In this document: in pieces, positions 40,397 through 48,773 of the stretch
Numbering within the stretch: the first letter of the stretch is position 1
How the letters are laid out: every line of letters begins with the position of its first letter
Assembly (NCBI RefSeq): GCF_900112155.1
Contig: NZ_FOKQ01000004.1
Location: 135,600 to 199,599 of the forward strand
Length of the DNA: 64,000 nt
Source: Hominimerdicola alba
GTDB taxonomy: Bacteria; Bacillota; Clostridia; Oscillospirales; Ruminococcaceae
Reading direction: 5' to 3'
Position numbers and translations under genes: made by a program
The notes under the pieces: generated by a model
The model's database searches: none
The model's input: the letters and a program-made list of their open reading frames with translations, nothing else
Told to the model about the DNA's origin: nothing

Positions 40397-41990
40397 GAAT
40401 ATTATTTTGCTCAGAACTCTGCTGAAGTCCACAAGCAGAGCCAACTGCTATAAACACTGTAAGGACAAGAAAAAGCGCGGTAAGATAGTAGGAAGCTGGA
40501 TAGGGGCTGTGTTACTGTATCTCATGCTGATGTGCTACTGTGTGGCAAACTGCATAGGTTACGGCAAATTCGGGCTGACAGCCTTTATCCCCGATATGTG
40601 CGCCATGGTGATATCCCTGCTGGCTTTCGTCTTCACCCTCTTCAAAACAAACGGATACCTCTTCGGCTTCAAGGAATACGATATGCTGATGTCACTGCCC
40701 TTTGAGCCGAAAAACATCGCGGCGTGCAAGTTCATGTATATGTATATCACCAGCCTGCCATGGTATATGAGCGTTTCGGTATCCATGCTGGCAGGATACG
40801 GCATATACGCAAAGCCCTCGTTAATAGTCTATCCCCTGTGGCTGATACTCTCGCTCCTTCTGCCCATAATACCCATGCTTGCGGCGGCATTCATCGGCTT
40901 TATCATCGCAAGGCTCGGCTCGGGCTTCAAAAACAAGACCATCGCCCAGACAGTCATCTCCATAGCTTTTGTGGGGCTGTGTTTCGGGCTGAGATTCTTC
41001 TTGCAGGATATGTTCCAGAACAATAAGGTGAAAGATACGCTGAACACCCTCTCCGCCACCACCGACAAGGCAAGCCGCATTTATCTGCCCATGAAGTGGT
41101 TCAAGGGCGCTGTCACCGACCTGAATGTACTGCATATGCTTATCTTCACAGCCGTGACCGTAGTCCTGTTCATCGTGACATTTATCCCCGTGGGCAGGTC
41201 ATACCGAAAGATAAACTCCGCACTGAGATCACACGCGGCTTCCGGCGGATTCGTGATGAAAGAGCAGAAGCAGAAAAACCTTGTGAACGCCATAGCTTTC
41301 AAGGAATTCAGGCGCATGACAGGCTCCGTGGTATACATGACCAACGCTCTTATCGGCGAGATAATGTGCTTTGTGGCAGGCGTTGCGGTGCTGTTTATCG
41401 ACCCTCAGAAAGTTTTAAGCTCCATGACAAAAGGTTCGCCCCTCACTGTAGAGATGCTTATCCCCGCATTGCCATTTATCGCATATTTCTTCGTGGGAAT
41501 GGTAGCTACAACGGCATTCACCCCCTCTCTCGAAGGCAAGAACTACTGGATAGTGCAAAGCCTGCCCATCAGCAAAAAGACGCTCTATCAGGGCAAGATG
41601 CTCTTCAATATGTACCTGACAGTCCCCTTTGCGGTCTTCGCCACCCTGACTTTCAGCATATCGGCAAAGGCATCATTACTGAACACCTTGCTGCTTATCC
41701 TGCTGGTGATATGCCTGTGTGCGTTTTCCAGCGCATGGGGCTGTGTATGCGGCATAAAGCATATGCGCCTTGACTGGGAGAACGAGGTGGAAGTCATCAA
41801 GCAGGGCACAGCAGTTGTCATATATTTGTTCCCGAATATGTTCGTGACCATGGGACTTACCGTGCTGGTGGTATACCTTGGCACCATCATGTCCCCACTG
41901 CTTGTAACCGCAATACTGATACCCATAACCGCTGTACTGGCTCTGCTTTCGTACCTGAGAGCCATGTCCTTAGCCGAAAAGCGGGGGTAG
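40389..41990 (+). CDS. ABC-2 type permease
   Basis: 533 residues with about a dozen hydrophobic segments (IVGSWIGAVLLYLMLMCYCVANCIGY; IVYPLWLILSLLLPIIPMLAAAFIGFII; FVGMVATTAFTPSLEG; VAVVIYLF-like late helices). It is the membrane part of the exporter encoded with the preceding ATPase; GGAGG lies inside the end of that gene. The substrate cannot be deduced; related systems export peptides or lipids or give antibiotic tolerance. No terminator is seen before the next promoter. Confidence 0.85.
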   Translation: MNKNIILLRTLLKSTSRANCYKHCKDKKKRGKIVGSWIGAVLLYLMLMCYCVANCIGYGKFGLTAFIPDMCAMVISLLAFVFTLFKTNGYLFGFKEYDMLMSLPFEPKNIAACKFMYMYITSLPWYMSVSVSMLAGYGIYAKPSLIVYPLWLILSLLLPIIPMLAAAFIGFIIARLGSGFKNKTIAQTVISIAFVGLCFGLRFFLQDMFQNNKVKDTLNTLSATTDKASRIYLPMKWFKGAVTDLNVLHMLIFTAVTVVLFIVTFIPVGRSYRKINSALRSHAASGGFVMKEQKQKNLVNAIAFKEFRRMTGSVVYMTNALIGEIMCFVAGVAVLFIDPQKVLSSMTKGSPLTVEMLIPALPFIAYFFVGMVATTAFTPSLEGKNYWIVQSLPISKKTLYQGKMLFNMYLTVPFAVFATLTFSISAKASLLNTLLLILLVICLCAFSSAWGCVCGIKHMRLDWENEVEVIKQGTAVVIYLFPNMFVTMGLTVLVVYLGTIMSPLLVTAILIPITAVLALLSYLRAMSLAEKRG

Positions 41991-41994
41991 TCCA

Positions 41995-42023
41995 TCGACA
42001 ATGCGTCAAAGCAGTGATATAAT
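41995..42023 (+). promoter_or_regulatory. Promoter of the P-loop kinase gene
   Basis: TCGACA, 17-base spacer, TATAAT, beginning 5 bases after the permease stop. Confidence 0.6.
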
Positions 42024-42050
42024 TAATTATCAAAATTTAGAGAGGTCAAA

Positions 42051-42545
42051 ATGAAGACATTATATTTGATTGGCGGAACGATGGGTGTCGGCAAAACGGC
42101 GGTAAGCCAGCAGTTGAAAAAGGATTTGCCGAACAGCGTTTTTCTTGATGGGGACTGGTGTTGGGATGCAGACCCCTTTCAGGTGACAGAAGAAACGCAA
42201 GTTATGGTCATGCGTAACATCTGCTATTTGTTAAACAGCTTTCTCCACTGCACTGTATATGAAAACATTATTTTTTGCTGGGTTATGCACGAGCAGACTA
42301 TTATTGACTCTATAACCGATAGACTGGACACAGAAGATTGCAAAGTCATAAAAATCTCTCTTACAATTGACGAAATAAATCTGCGGAATCGTTTATCCTC
42401 CGACATTGCACGTGGAATCCGTACCGCAGATGTCATCGAGAGAAGTCTTGCAAGAATCTATAAGTATTCAGCACTTAACACTGTAAAAGTCGATACAAGC
42501 AATAAGACTATTAGTGAAATAGCGGATGAAATAATTGCTCTATGA
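42051..42545 (+). CDS. P-loop nucleoside/shikimate-kinase-like protein
   Basis: 164 residues. The Walker A loop is GGTMGVGKTAVSQQL at the N-terminus; DGDWCWDADPF is a likely substrate-binding acidic loop and RLSSDIARGIRTADVIERSLAR a lid-like Arg-rich helix. The layout is that of small-molecule kinases (AAA_33/adenylate-kinase-like). The substrate is unknown. Its base composition is more AT-rich than its neighbours, which hints at recent acquisition. GAGAGG precedes the ATG; own promoter and terminator. Confidence 0.7.
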   Translation: MKTLYLIGGTMGVGKTAVSQQLKKDLPNSVFLDGDWCWDADPFQVTEETQVMVMRNICYLLNSFLHCTVYENIIFCWVMHEQTIIDSITDRLDTEDCKVIKISLTIDEINLRNRLSSDIARGIRTADVIERSLARIYKYSALNTVKVDTSNKTISEIADEIIAL

Positions 42546-42591
42546 TGCTGACAATTTATGATTTATCTGAGCAGATAAAATAAATACAATG

Positions 42592-42630
42592 CCCCGAAGC
42601 GCTTTTGAAACGCTTCGGGGTAAAACTTCT
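42592..42630 (+). terminator. Terminator of the P-loop kinase gene
   Basis: A 10-bp stem CCCCGAAGCG/CGCTTCGGGG then TAAAACTT. It resembles the terminator at 22233-22272 in stem top and tail. Confidence 0.7.
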
Positions 42631-42652
42631 ATATGGGTATCCGTCATAAACA

Positions 42653-43312
42653 TCATTCGCGCCGCATCAGTGAATGTCTGTGGATAAAGAACTCTTCCTG
42701 ACTTGGCTGCCATGCCTTTTCCTTTGGCGGAAAAAGCGAATCGTACTCAGCCACCGCCTGTTCATCGTCGCAAGGGTCAGCGGCATCGTTCTGATGATAA
42801 TACCATTTTCTGCCATCGAACACACCGTCTTTCAGTGTCTTAACCAGCAGTGCCGACGGGTAGATATCTCCCTCAAAGCATACGTTGTACTTCAGACAGC
42901 TTTTATAGCCCCGTGCAACGTAGTTATCGGGGTTGCCGAAGTTTATCACGGTATCATAGCCCATCTCTTCAGCCAGCCTGAAAGTATGTTCAAGCAGTGC
43001 CTTGCCAAGCCCCTGACGCTGATAGCCCTTTCTCACACAGAGAGGTCCCATAGTCAGCACGGTCTTCCTGTTGCCCTGTTCATCGGTGATATCCGATTCC
43101 GAGTACATCACACAGCCCAGTATCATGCCATCGCTTTCGAGTACGTAGTCAAGCTGTGGCAGAAACGCCTTGTGCTGTCTGAGAAGATGTATAAAGTAGT
43201 GCTCACTGCACCCCGGAACGCTGAGATTCCAGAACGCGTCACGAGCCATTTCTTCTACCTCACGGTAGTCCTTTTCTGTTTCCTGTCGAATGATATAGTC
43301 TGTAATTTTCAT
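42653..43312 (-). CDS. GNAT-family N-acetyltransferase
   Basis: 219 residues. The N-terminal strand IRQETEKDYREVEEMARDAFW and motif A LCVRKGYQRQGLGKALLEHTFRLAEEMGYD (Q-x-x-G-x-G) mark a GNAT acetyltransferase; DTVINFGNPDNYVARGYKSC is motif B. The C-terminal ~60 residues are longer than in minimal GNATs. Substrate unknown. AGGAGG precedes the ATG. The leader contains a long hairpin. Confidence 0.88.
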   Translation of the reverse strand: MKITDYIIRQETEKDYREVEEMARDAFWNLSVPGCSEHYFIHLLRQHKAFLPQLDYVLESDGMILGCVMYSESDITDEQGNRKTVLTMGPLCVRKGYQRQGLGKALLEHTFRLAEEMGYDTVINFGNPDNYVARGYKSCLKYNVCFEGDIYPSALLVKTLKDGVFDGRKWYYHQNDAADPCDDEQAVAEYDSLFPPKEKAWQPSQEEFFIHRHSLMRRE

Positions 43313-43342
43313 TTTTTATCCTCCTGATAGTGTTGACCGCCC

Positions 43343-43382
43343 ACGGGAGGTTTGTGCAGATAGTATTCGCAAACCTTCCCGT
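43343..43382 (-). other. Hairpin in the leader of the GNAT gene
   Basis: ACGGGAGGTTTG (43343-43354) pairs with CAAACCTTCCCGT (43370-43382) with a single bulged base. It lies 30 bases before the start, without a T run; it might act on translation or block read-through from tRNA-Leu. Confidence 0.4.
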
Positions 43383-43436
43383 TTACGCTGCTATCTCCAT
43401 TTTGCAATTTGTCAAAAAGACAACTCCTTATAATTT

Positions 43437-43464
43437 AAAATAAGGCACGGAGCTTATCCGTGCC
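43437..43464 (-). terminator. Terminator of tRNA-Leu
   Basis: On the minus strand, an 8-bp stem GGCACGGA/TCCGTGCC followed by TTATTTT. Confidence 0.8.
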
Positions 43465-43467
43465 AAG

Positions 43468-43549
43468 TGCGGGTGACAGGACTTGAACCTGCACACCATT
43501 CGGCATTAGAACCTAAATCTAACGTGTCTGCCAATTTCACCACACCCGC
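43468..43549 (-). tRNA. tRNA-Leu (anticodon TAG)
   Basis: 82 nt with a long variable arm. Acceptor GCGGGTG/CACCCGC; anticodon arm TTAGA-TTTAGGT-TCTAA gives TAG (codon CTA); T loop TTCAAGT. Its first 11 nt (GCGGGTGTGGT) are duplicated at 44063-44073. Confidence 0.95.
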
Positions 43550-44078
43550 ATATATACTGCCGATTTAATCTGCCGACAGAAACAGTTTTATGCTTTAATA
43601 ATATTCAACTGATTTTTGTCTAAATCAAACTCAGCAACAATTATATCACCAAGCAGATGACGATATGTTCTGACATAATACTCAGCCAAGGACTCACGCT
43701 TTTTGTCGTGATAGTTTTTTAGAATAACTATGTACTTAGTATATGTATTATCCACGAAAGTCAAAAAGAAAGCCGCTTCATTCAACGCGCGTATCTTTGC
43801 GGAAGGAACATTTCCTGTTTCAGTCCAAGTATACCTTTTACATTCAATAACGATTCTTTCTTCTTTATTCACAATATCGAAGAAATGATCCTTTTCAGGC
43901 TTTCCAATTGGAAGTCCGACTTCCATTTCAAACTTTCCTTTATATTCGGGCTTTGATTCTAACCATTTAAATACAGCCTTTTGAAATTCTTTTCCCCAAT
44001 GAGGGTGCTCGCTATTACTCATAGTGTTTCTCCAAAGACGTAGATAAACTCAAATCAGGTATACCACACCCGCATATA
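43539..44078. mobile_element. Small insertion flanked by a 16-bp direct repeat of the tRNA-Leu 5' end
   Basis: ACCACACCCGCATATA occurs exactly at 43539-43554 (end of tRNA-Leu plus 5 bases) and again at 44063-44078. Between them lies one AT-rich nuclease-like gene. The layout resembles an island integrated at a tRNA end, but without an integrase. The outer boundary on the right adjoins the tRNA-Lys terminator. Confidence 0.5.
43588..44022 (-). CDS. Putative PD-(D/E)XK nuclease-fold protein
   Basis: 144 residues. The block HFFDIVNKEERIVIECKRYTW gives D-x(8)-E-x-K, the metal site of restriction-endonuclease-like folds; an N-terminal helix (WGKEFQKAVFKWLE) could supply the usual leading Glu. Codons and composition are clearly more AT-rich than in neighbours. 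GGAG precedes the ATG. It sits alone between tRNA-Leu and tRNA-Lys within a 16-bp direct repeat. No methyltransferase is adjacent, so a classical restriction system is unlikely. The function is unknown. Confidence 0.6.
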   Translation of the reverse strand: MSNSEHPHWGKEFQKAVFKWLESKPEYKGKFEMEVGLPIGKPEKDHFFDIVNKEERIVIECKRYTWTETGNVPSAKIRALNEAAFFLTFVDNTYTKYIVILKNYHDKKRESLAEYYVRTYRHLLGDIIVAEFDLDKNQLNIIKA

Positions 44079-44110
44079 AAATACCGCCCCCGATAAGTAC
44101 CGAAGGCGAT
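44076..44110 (-). terminator. Terminator of tRNA-Lys
   Basis: On the minus strand, ATCGCCTTCGG pairs with TCGGGGGCGGT (several G:U pairs) and ATTTTAT follows. Confidence 0.6.
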
Positions 44111-44113
44111 AAA

Positions 44114-44186
44114 TGAGCCATTGGAGATTCGAACTCCAGACCCTTTGATTAAAAGTCAAATGCTCTGCCAACTGAGCTAATGGCTC
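44114..44186 (-). tRNA. tRNA-Lys (anticodon TTT)
   Basis: 73 nt. Acceptor GAGCCAT/ATGGCTC; D arm GCTC...GAGC; anticodon arm TTTGA-CTTTTAA-TCAAA gives TTT; T loop TTCGAAT; CCA not encoded. Confidence 0.96.
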
Positions 44187-44269
44187 ATTTGCTCTGAGAT
44201 ATCTCTCATAACAACTCATATATTATAACATCTTTTTAGCGATATGTCAAGTGCTTTTCAAAAAAATTT

Positions 44270-44779
44270 TCAGAAAAATAGTTTGTGCAGAAAATTCCTT
44301 ATCACACCGCCCAAAAAATCATCTGCCACAGCTATCAGTAACAGTGCGCAGAAAAGCCCGCAGGTCACCCCACCAAGGAGTGCTGCAAATATCTCTCGCC
44401 TGATAAGGTGCAGTTCTTCCGCAAGTACAGGTATGCTTTCGTCGCGGCTCATGAACACTACCTCGGTCTCATTCAGCTTTTTATACCGCTTCGCCCTGCC
44501 GCTAGTGGTGGAAAGAAAGTACATTTCCTCGTGTTCGGAGTTAGGCGGCTTGCACTCCACCGTGACACTATATTTATGGTATCTCGTGCGTCCGCTGCCG
44601 CATTTCAGCATATTATAATCCATAACCTTTGCGGGTACTTTAATACCATTTCTCTTGAAGACCTTTATCCGCTTGATGTCCGTAACTGCTTTATACAGCA
44701 TATACCACGTTATCAGCGCTGAAAGCACCAAGGGGAAAACTATCTCTTTTATTACCCCCGAAGTTCCCAGTTCTCTCAT
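44270..44779 (-). CDS. Hypothetical membrane protein, 169 residues
   Basis: Two hydrophobic ends, near residues 10-30 (IVFPLVLSALITWYMLYKAV) and 128-155 (IFAALLGGVTCGLFCALLLIAVADDFLGG), enclose a soluble, beta-rich middle with RNGIKVPAKVMDY and YSVTVECKPPNSEHEEMYF. This hairpin-like layout resembles DUF3592 proteins, which I propose with low certainty. GGGAG precedes the ATG. It follows leuB's terminator and has no obvious partner. Confidence 0.6.
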   Translation of the reverse strand: MRELGTSGVIKEIVFPLVLSALITWYMLYKAVTDIKRIKVFKRNGIKVPAKVMDYNMLKCGSGRTRYHKYSVTVECKPPNSEHEEMYFLSTTSGRAKRYKKLNETEVVFMSRDESIPVLAEELHLIRREIFAALLGGVTCGLFCALLLIAVADDFLGGVIRNFLHKLFF

Positions 44780-44793
44780 ATGTTATCTCCCAA

Positions 44794-44824
44794 TAAAAAC
44801 AGGGCTGCCATTAATTGACAGCCC
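44794..44824 (-). terminator. Terminator of leuB
   Basis: On the minus strand, GGGCTG/CAGCCC followed by TGTTTTTATT. Confidence 0.8.
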
Positions 44825-44844
44825 CCACCGAATCATTATCTGAT

Positions 44845-45927
44845 TTATACTCTTTCTGCTACCAGAGTACCCATTTCCTTGCAGCCTACCTGCTTCATGC
44901 CCTCGGACATTATATCGCCTGTGCGGTAGCCCTCAGCCAGTACCTGCTTTACAGCGGCGTCGATAGCATCAGCTTCCTTGTCCATATCGAAGGAATATCT
45001 CAGCATCATCGAAGTGGAAAGTATGGTAGCCAGAGGGTTAGCCTTGTCCTGACCTGCTATATCGGGTGCAGAACCGTGGCTGGGCTCGTACAGACCGAAC
45101 TTTGTATCGTTCAGCGAAGCGGAAGCCAGCATACCCAGAGAGCCGCTTACCATCGCAGCTTCATCGGAAAGGATATCGCCGAACATATTCTCGGTGAGTA
45201 TAACATCGAACTGCTTGGGGTCACGTACCAGCTGCATAGCGCAGTTATCCACCAGCATATGCTCCAGCTCTACCTCGGGGTAGTCCTTAGCAACTTCGTT
45301 TACTATCTTTCTCCAAAGTCTTGAAGAATCCAGAACGTTAGCCTTATCAACGCTTGTTACCTTCTTGCGGCGCTTCATAGCGATATCGAAGCCCTTGATA
45401 GCTATACGTCTGATCTCTTCCTCGTTGTAGGTCAGGGTATCAACAGCGGTCATCTTGCCGTCAACTTCCTCGGTCTTTCTTGCGCCGAAGTAAAGTCCGC
45501 CTGTAAGCTCACGCATTATCATCATATCGAAACCGCCCTCGATGATATCGCTTCTCAGGGGGCAGGCGAATTTCAGCTCGTCATAAAGATTAGCGGGACG
45601 CAGGTTAGCGAACAGTCCCAGCTCTTTTCTTATCTTCAGCAGACCTGCCTCGGGACGGAGGTTGGGAGCCAGCTTGTACCAGGGAGAAGTGGAAGTATTT
45701 CCGCCTATGGCACCCAGCAGAACAGCATCGGCAGCCTTAGCGGTGGCAACAGCCTCATCTGTCAGCGGAACGCCGCAGGCATCTATGGAACAGCCGCCCA
45801 TAAGTATATCTGTGTATTCAAAACTGTGCCCGAATTTCGCAGCCACAGCGTCAAGCACCTTTATAGCCTCTGTAACTATCTCGGGACCTATACCGTCGCC
45901 CTTGATGACCGTGATCTTCTTGTTCAT
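44845..45927 (-). CDS. leuB: 3-isopropylmalate dehydrogenase
   Basis: 360 residues. It oxidises and decarboxylates 3-isopropylmalate in leucine synthesis with NAD+. Motifs: [14 protein letters not shown], substrate arginines around NLRPA and [20 protein letters not shown], and the metal/NAD block [26 protein letters not shown] followed by [19 protein letters not shown] precedes the ATG. Other leu genes are not adjacent. It has its own consensus promoter and a terminator. Confidence 0.97.
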   Translation of the reverse strand: MNKKITVIKGDGIGPEIVTEAIKVLDAVAAKFGHSFEYTDILMGGCSIDACGVPLTDEAVATAKAADAVLLGAIGGNTSTSPWYKLAPNLRPEAGLLKIRKELGLFANLRPANLYDELKFACPLRSDIIEGGFDMMIMRELTGGLYFGARKTEEVDGKMTAVDTLTYNEEEIRRIAIKGFDIAMKRRKKVTSVDKANVLDSSRLWRKIVNEVAKDYPEVELEHMLVDNCAMQLVRDPKQFDVILTENMFGDILSDEAAMVSGSLGMLASASLNDTKFGLYEPSHGSAPDIAGQDKANPLATILSTSMMLRYSFDMDKEADAIDAAVKQVLAEGYRTGDIMSEGMKQVGCKEMGTLVAERV

Positions 45928-45971
45928 GTCAATTACTCCTTTAGCCTTTCGGCAGAATTATTAATGATTAT

Positions 45972-46000
45972 AGTATAACATCTGCGGACCCGCTTGTCAA
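45972..46000 (-). promoter_or_regulatory. Promoter of leuB
   Basis: On the minus strand, TTGACA (46000-45995), 17-base spacer, TATACT (45977-45972). No T-box leader fits in the 45-base gap to the start. Confidence 0.75.
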
Positions 46001-46002
46001 TA

Positions 46003-47157
46003 TCACCCTTTTGCTGAGGATGATTCTTCTGAGAACCTCTTTTTGAATTCAGCATACTTTTTCTTCAGCGAAACATTGCTCTTGCTGAAATCACAGAATT
46101 CGTTATACTGCTGATCTTCTTCCTCAAGGGTCTTCTTTTTGAGGATATCGAAGATATTATGAGTATACTCGGCACATTCCTGCCACTGCTCATCGACCTC
46201 TTTAGCGTGAGTAGTGTCAATATCATAGTGATCTACCAGATATTTGCCAAGATAGAGAGTATTCTTCTCGTTGCCGAAAACATTCAGATGGTCGCCGTTG
46301 TAATAGTCGGTGTTCTCATCGATGCCGATGTTCTCATCGTACTCGAAATTTACGTAATCGTAGCCCGCATCGGTTATCATCTTTTTCAGCTCTTCATCAG
46401 CTTCGGCAGGAAGCTTGTCCTTGTGGGGAGTACGTATGAACAACACGTTCTCCAGCCCCAGCTCATGACAGTGTTCCAGAGTCGCTGTGAGGTTCTTTAT
46501 GCCGTATTCGCCCAGTTTATGTTTTCTTTTCTTGGTCTTCTTAACTGCCGAATCAGTGGTGGTCCTTGTGCCGAAGCTCTTCATCATCGAAACATCGCCC
46601 CTGCTGTTGAGCCACAGCTGATACTGTCTGCTTGCGAGCATCATGGGGTGTTTCCAGTTATCGTGGTATTTCAGCAGACCCACATAGTAGTCGGGACGTT
46701 CATCCTCATCTACTTCCTTCTGGATAAGTTCAAACCACTGCTTGTCTTTTTTGATATTATCTATCCACTTGCGCTTTACGCCCTCCTGATACGGATGGTC
46801 GCTGTTGTAGAAAAATCCGTTGACCTCAAACACAACTACCTGAGGCTTCTGCCTTGACACAAAGGTATCCAGCATCGAGTTATACAAATGACCCGGTGCA
46901 GCCTCAAAAGCCAGATTGTAGCTGGTGAATCCGTATTCATCGTAGGCGATGGGCGGCGAGAAGTCAGCATAGACCTCGCTGCAGCCTATAAGCGCAACAT
47001 CAAGTGTATTTTCAGGTTCGCGATAGAAGTTCCGCACATGAGTTTCCGAGCTGATAGCTGTATACTGCATCACCCATGATAAAAGCACGAATAACAGCAG
47101 CATTACGATACCCAGCGACGAAAGCTTCACCGCACGTTTCATCTTATTGCTTTTCAT
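46003..47157 (-). CDS. SGNH/DltD-like membrane-anchored protein
   Basis: 384 residues. One N-terminal membrane helix (~12-32, LSSLGIVMLLLFVLLSWVMQY) anchors an outer SGNH domain: block I as VALIGCSEVYADF (Ser nucleophile position) and the late Asp-x-x-His as NGDHLNVFG. DltD and AlgX/AlgJ proteins of this kind work with an MBOAT protein to place acyl groups on envelope polymers. It is the last gene of the five-gene dlt-like operon, 19 bases after the MBOAT gene, with CAGGAG before the ATG. The C-terminal ~60 residues are a charged helical tail. Paralogue type between DltD and AlgJ/X is unresolved. Confidence 0.8.
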   Translation of the reverse strand: MKSNKMKRAVKLSSLGIVMLLLFVLLSWVMQYTAISSETHVRNFYREPENTLDVALIGCSEVYADFSPPIAYDEYGFTSYNLAFEAAPGHLYNSMLDTFVSRQKPQVVVFEVNGFFYNSDHPYQEGVKRKWIDNIKKDKQWFELIQKEVDEDERPDYYVGLLKYHDNWKHPMMLASRQYQLWLNSRGDVSMMKSFGTRTTTDSAVKKTKKRKHKLGEYGIKNLTATLEHCHELGLENVLFIRTPHKDKLPAEADEELKKMITDAGYDYVNFEYDENIGIDENTDYYNGDHLNVFGNEKNTLYLGKYLVDHYDIDTTHAKEVDEQWQECAEYTHNIFDILKKKTLEEEDQQYNEFCDFSKSNVSLKKKYAEFKKRFSEESSSAKG

Positions 47158-47176
47158 ATGTCTCCTGCTCTCCTTA

Positions 47177-48769
47177 TCAGAACTGCATATAATAGAAATC
47201 CGCGGGGTTTGAACCCGGTCCGTAAGAGCCGAATATCACGACTGCATAGAACAGCACTATGAATATCAGCGACTGGAAAACAAAATTCTTCTTGCATATC
47301 TGCTCACGCAGCGTAGTCTGTGAACGTTCCTGTTTCAGGGATACTATCAGCATCACTGCCATTGCGGCAAGCACTGCAGCTATATCGGCTCTGCACAGCG
47401 TTATCGATGTCAGGAACTCCTTGCTGAGAAGTTCAGCGGGGTGCAGGTCTGTCACCGACATATACATCATGTGCATCGCAGTCGAAAAATCAGGTGCAAT
47501 ATCGAAGTAATAGCCCACCAGAACTATCAGGAAAGTCCTGAACATCCGGAATGCGATAAAGGGCTTGTTGGTATTTTCGATATGAAGTTTCTTTTTCCAG
47601 TTTTCAAAATTGCTCTCCAGCAAGGTCGATACCATTATGATACCGCCGTTCCACACGCCGAAAGCCACATATTTCCAGTTAGCGCCGTGCCATACACCGA
47701 CAACGATAAAGGTTATCAGCGAAGCCAAGCTTACAGGCAGTACCTTTGATATCTTCATGCCGAACTTAGCTTTCAGTGCCTTGCCCATTTTCTGGAAAGG
47801 CTTTGACATTGCCACGGGATAGAACAGGTATTCCCTGAGCCATGCACCGAGGGTGATGTGCCAGCGGTGCCAGTAATCAGAGATATCCTTAGCAAAATAG
47901 GGGCGTTTGAAGTTTTCAGCCATATTTATGCCGAAAAGCTGTGCCACACCTCGGGAGATATCTATACCGCCCGAGAAATCAGCGTAAAGCTGAACTGCGT
48001 AGATAAGCGCCGTAAGCAGCACCGCTGTGCCCGAAAAGCTGTCACAGTCATTGGGTACAGTCTGCACCGCGCCAACCAGACGGTCAGCGATGACCAGCTT
48101 TTTGAAAAAGCCCCAGGTTATCAGCAGAACGCCCTGCTTTATATTTTCAAATCTGATGCGCTCACCCTCGTAAAGCTGATGGGCGAGGTCGCTGTAAAAG
48201 GCTATGGGTCCCTGCACTATCTGCGGGAAGAAGGACACGAACAGCAGGAATTTCAGATAATTCCGCTCAGCCTTGTACTTTTTGCGGTAGATGTCGATGA
48301 TATACCCCATCGACTGAAAGGTATAAAACGAAATGCCCAGGGGCAGGAACAATCCCAGATTGGGGACGCTTGTCCGCCCTGTTATAGAGTTTATGGTATC
48401 TGCAAAGAAGTTGAAATATTTCAGAAACGCCAGAACGCCTAAGTTCAGCACCAGCACCGAAGCGCATATACGCTTTTTGCCGATCGTTACCTTATCCTTG
48501 AAAGCACTCTTTTCTTCCTTGCTCCACTTGCCTTTCTGCGACTTCAGATAGGCATCCTTTTTCTCGATGTAGCTTTCCAGCCACAGTCCTCCGCCGTAGG
48601 TAGTCGCAGCGGTCATTATGATGAAGCCGATGTACTTAAGACAGACTATCGCATAGAATCCCATGCTCGCCAGCAGAAGCACCCACCATCTCTTATTTTT
48701 CGGGAAAATACCGTATAACAGCAGACATACCGCCACATACAGCAGGTAATTTATCGAAGTATAGCTCAA
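47177..48769 (-). CDS. MBOAT acyltransferase (DltB/AlgI family)
   Basis: 530 residues, about 11 membrane helices. Family blocks: LPLGISFYTFQSMGYIIDIYR, FFPQIVQGPI, LYADFSGGIDISRGVAQLFG, the RWHITLG block and the catalytic His in VVGVWHGANWKYVAFG. MBOAT proteins move an acyl group from a carrier across the membrane. The start is TTG at 48769; GGAGG lies 7 bases upstream inside the last codons of the decarboxylase gene, so the two are coupled. The carrier-protein and ligase genes in the operon suggest that it accepts an acyl group from the carrier, as DltB does from DltC. Confidence 0.92.
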   Translation of the reverse strand: MSYTSINYLLYVAVCLLLYGIFPKNKRWWVLLLASMGFYAIVCLKYIGFIIMTAATTYGGGLWLESYIEKKDAYLKSQKGKWSKEEKSAFKDKVTIGKKRICASVLVLNLGVLAFLKYFNFFADTINSITGRTSVPNLGLFLPLGISFYTFQSMGYIIDIYRKKYKAERNYLKFLLFVSFFPQIVQGPIAFYSDLAHQLYEGERIRFENIKQGVLLITWGFFKKLVIADRLVGAVQTVPNDCDSFSGTAVLLTALIYAVQLYADFSGGIDISRGVAQLFGINMAENFKRPYFAKDISDYWHRWHITLGAWLREYLFYPVAMSKPFQKMGKALKAKFGMKISKVLPVSLASLITFIVVGVWHGANWKYVAFGVWNGGIIMVSTLLESNFENWKKKLHIENTNKPFIAFRMFRTFLIVLVGYYFDIAPDFSTAMHMMYMSVTDLHPAELLSKEFLTSITLCRADIAAVLAAMAVMLIVSLKQERSQTTLREQICKKNFVFQSLIFIVLFYAVVIFGSYGPGSNPADFYYMQF

Positions 48770-48773
48770 GTTA

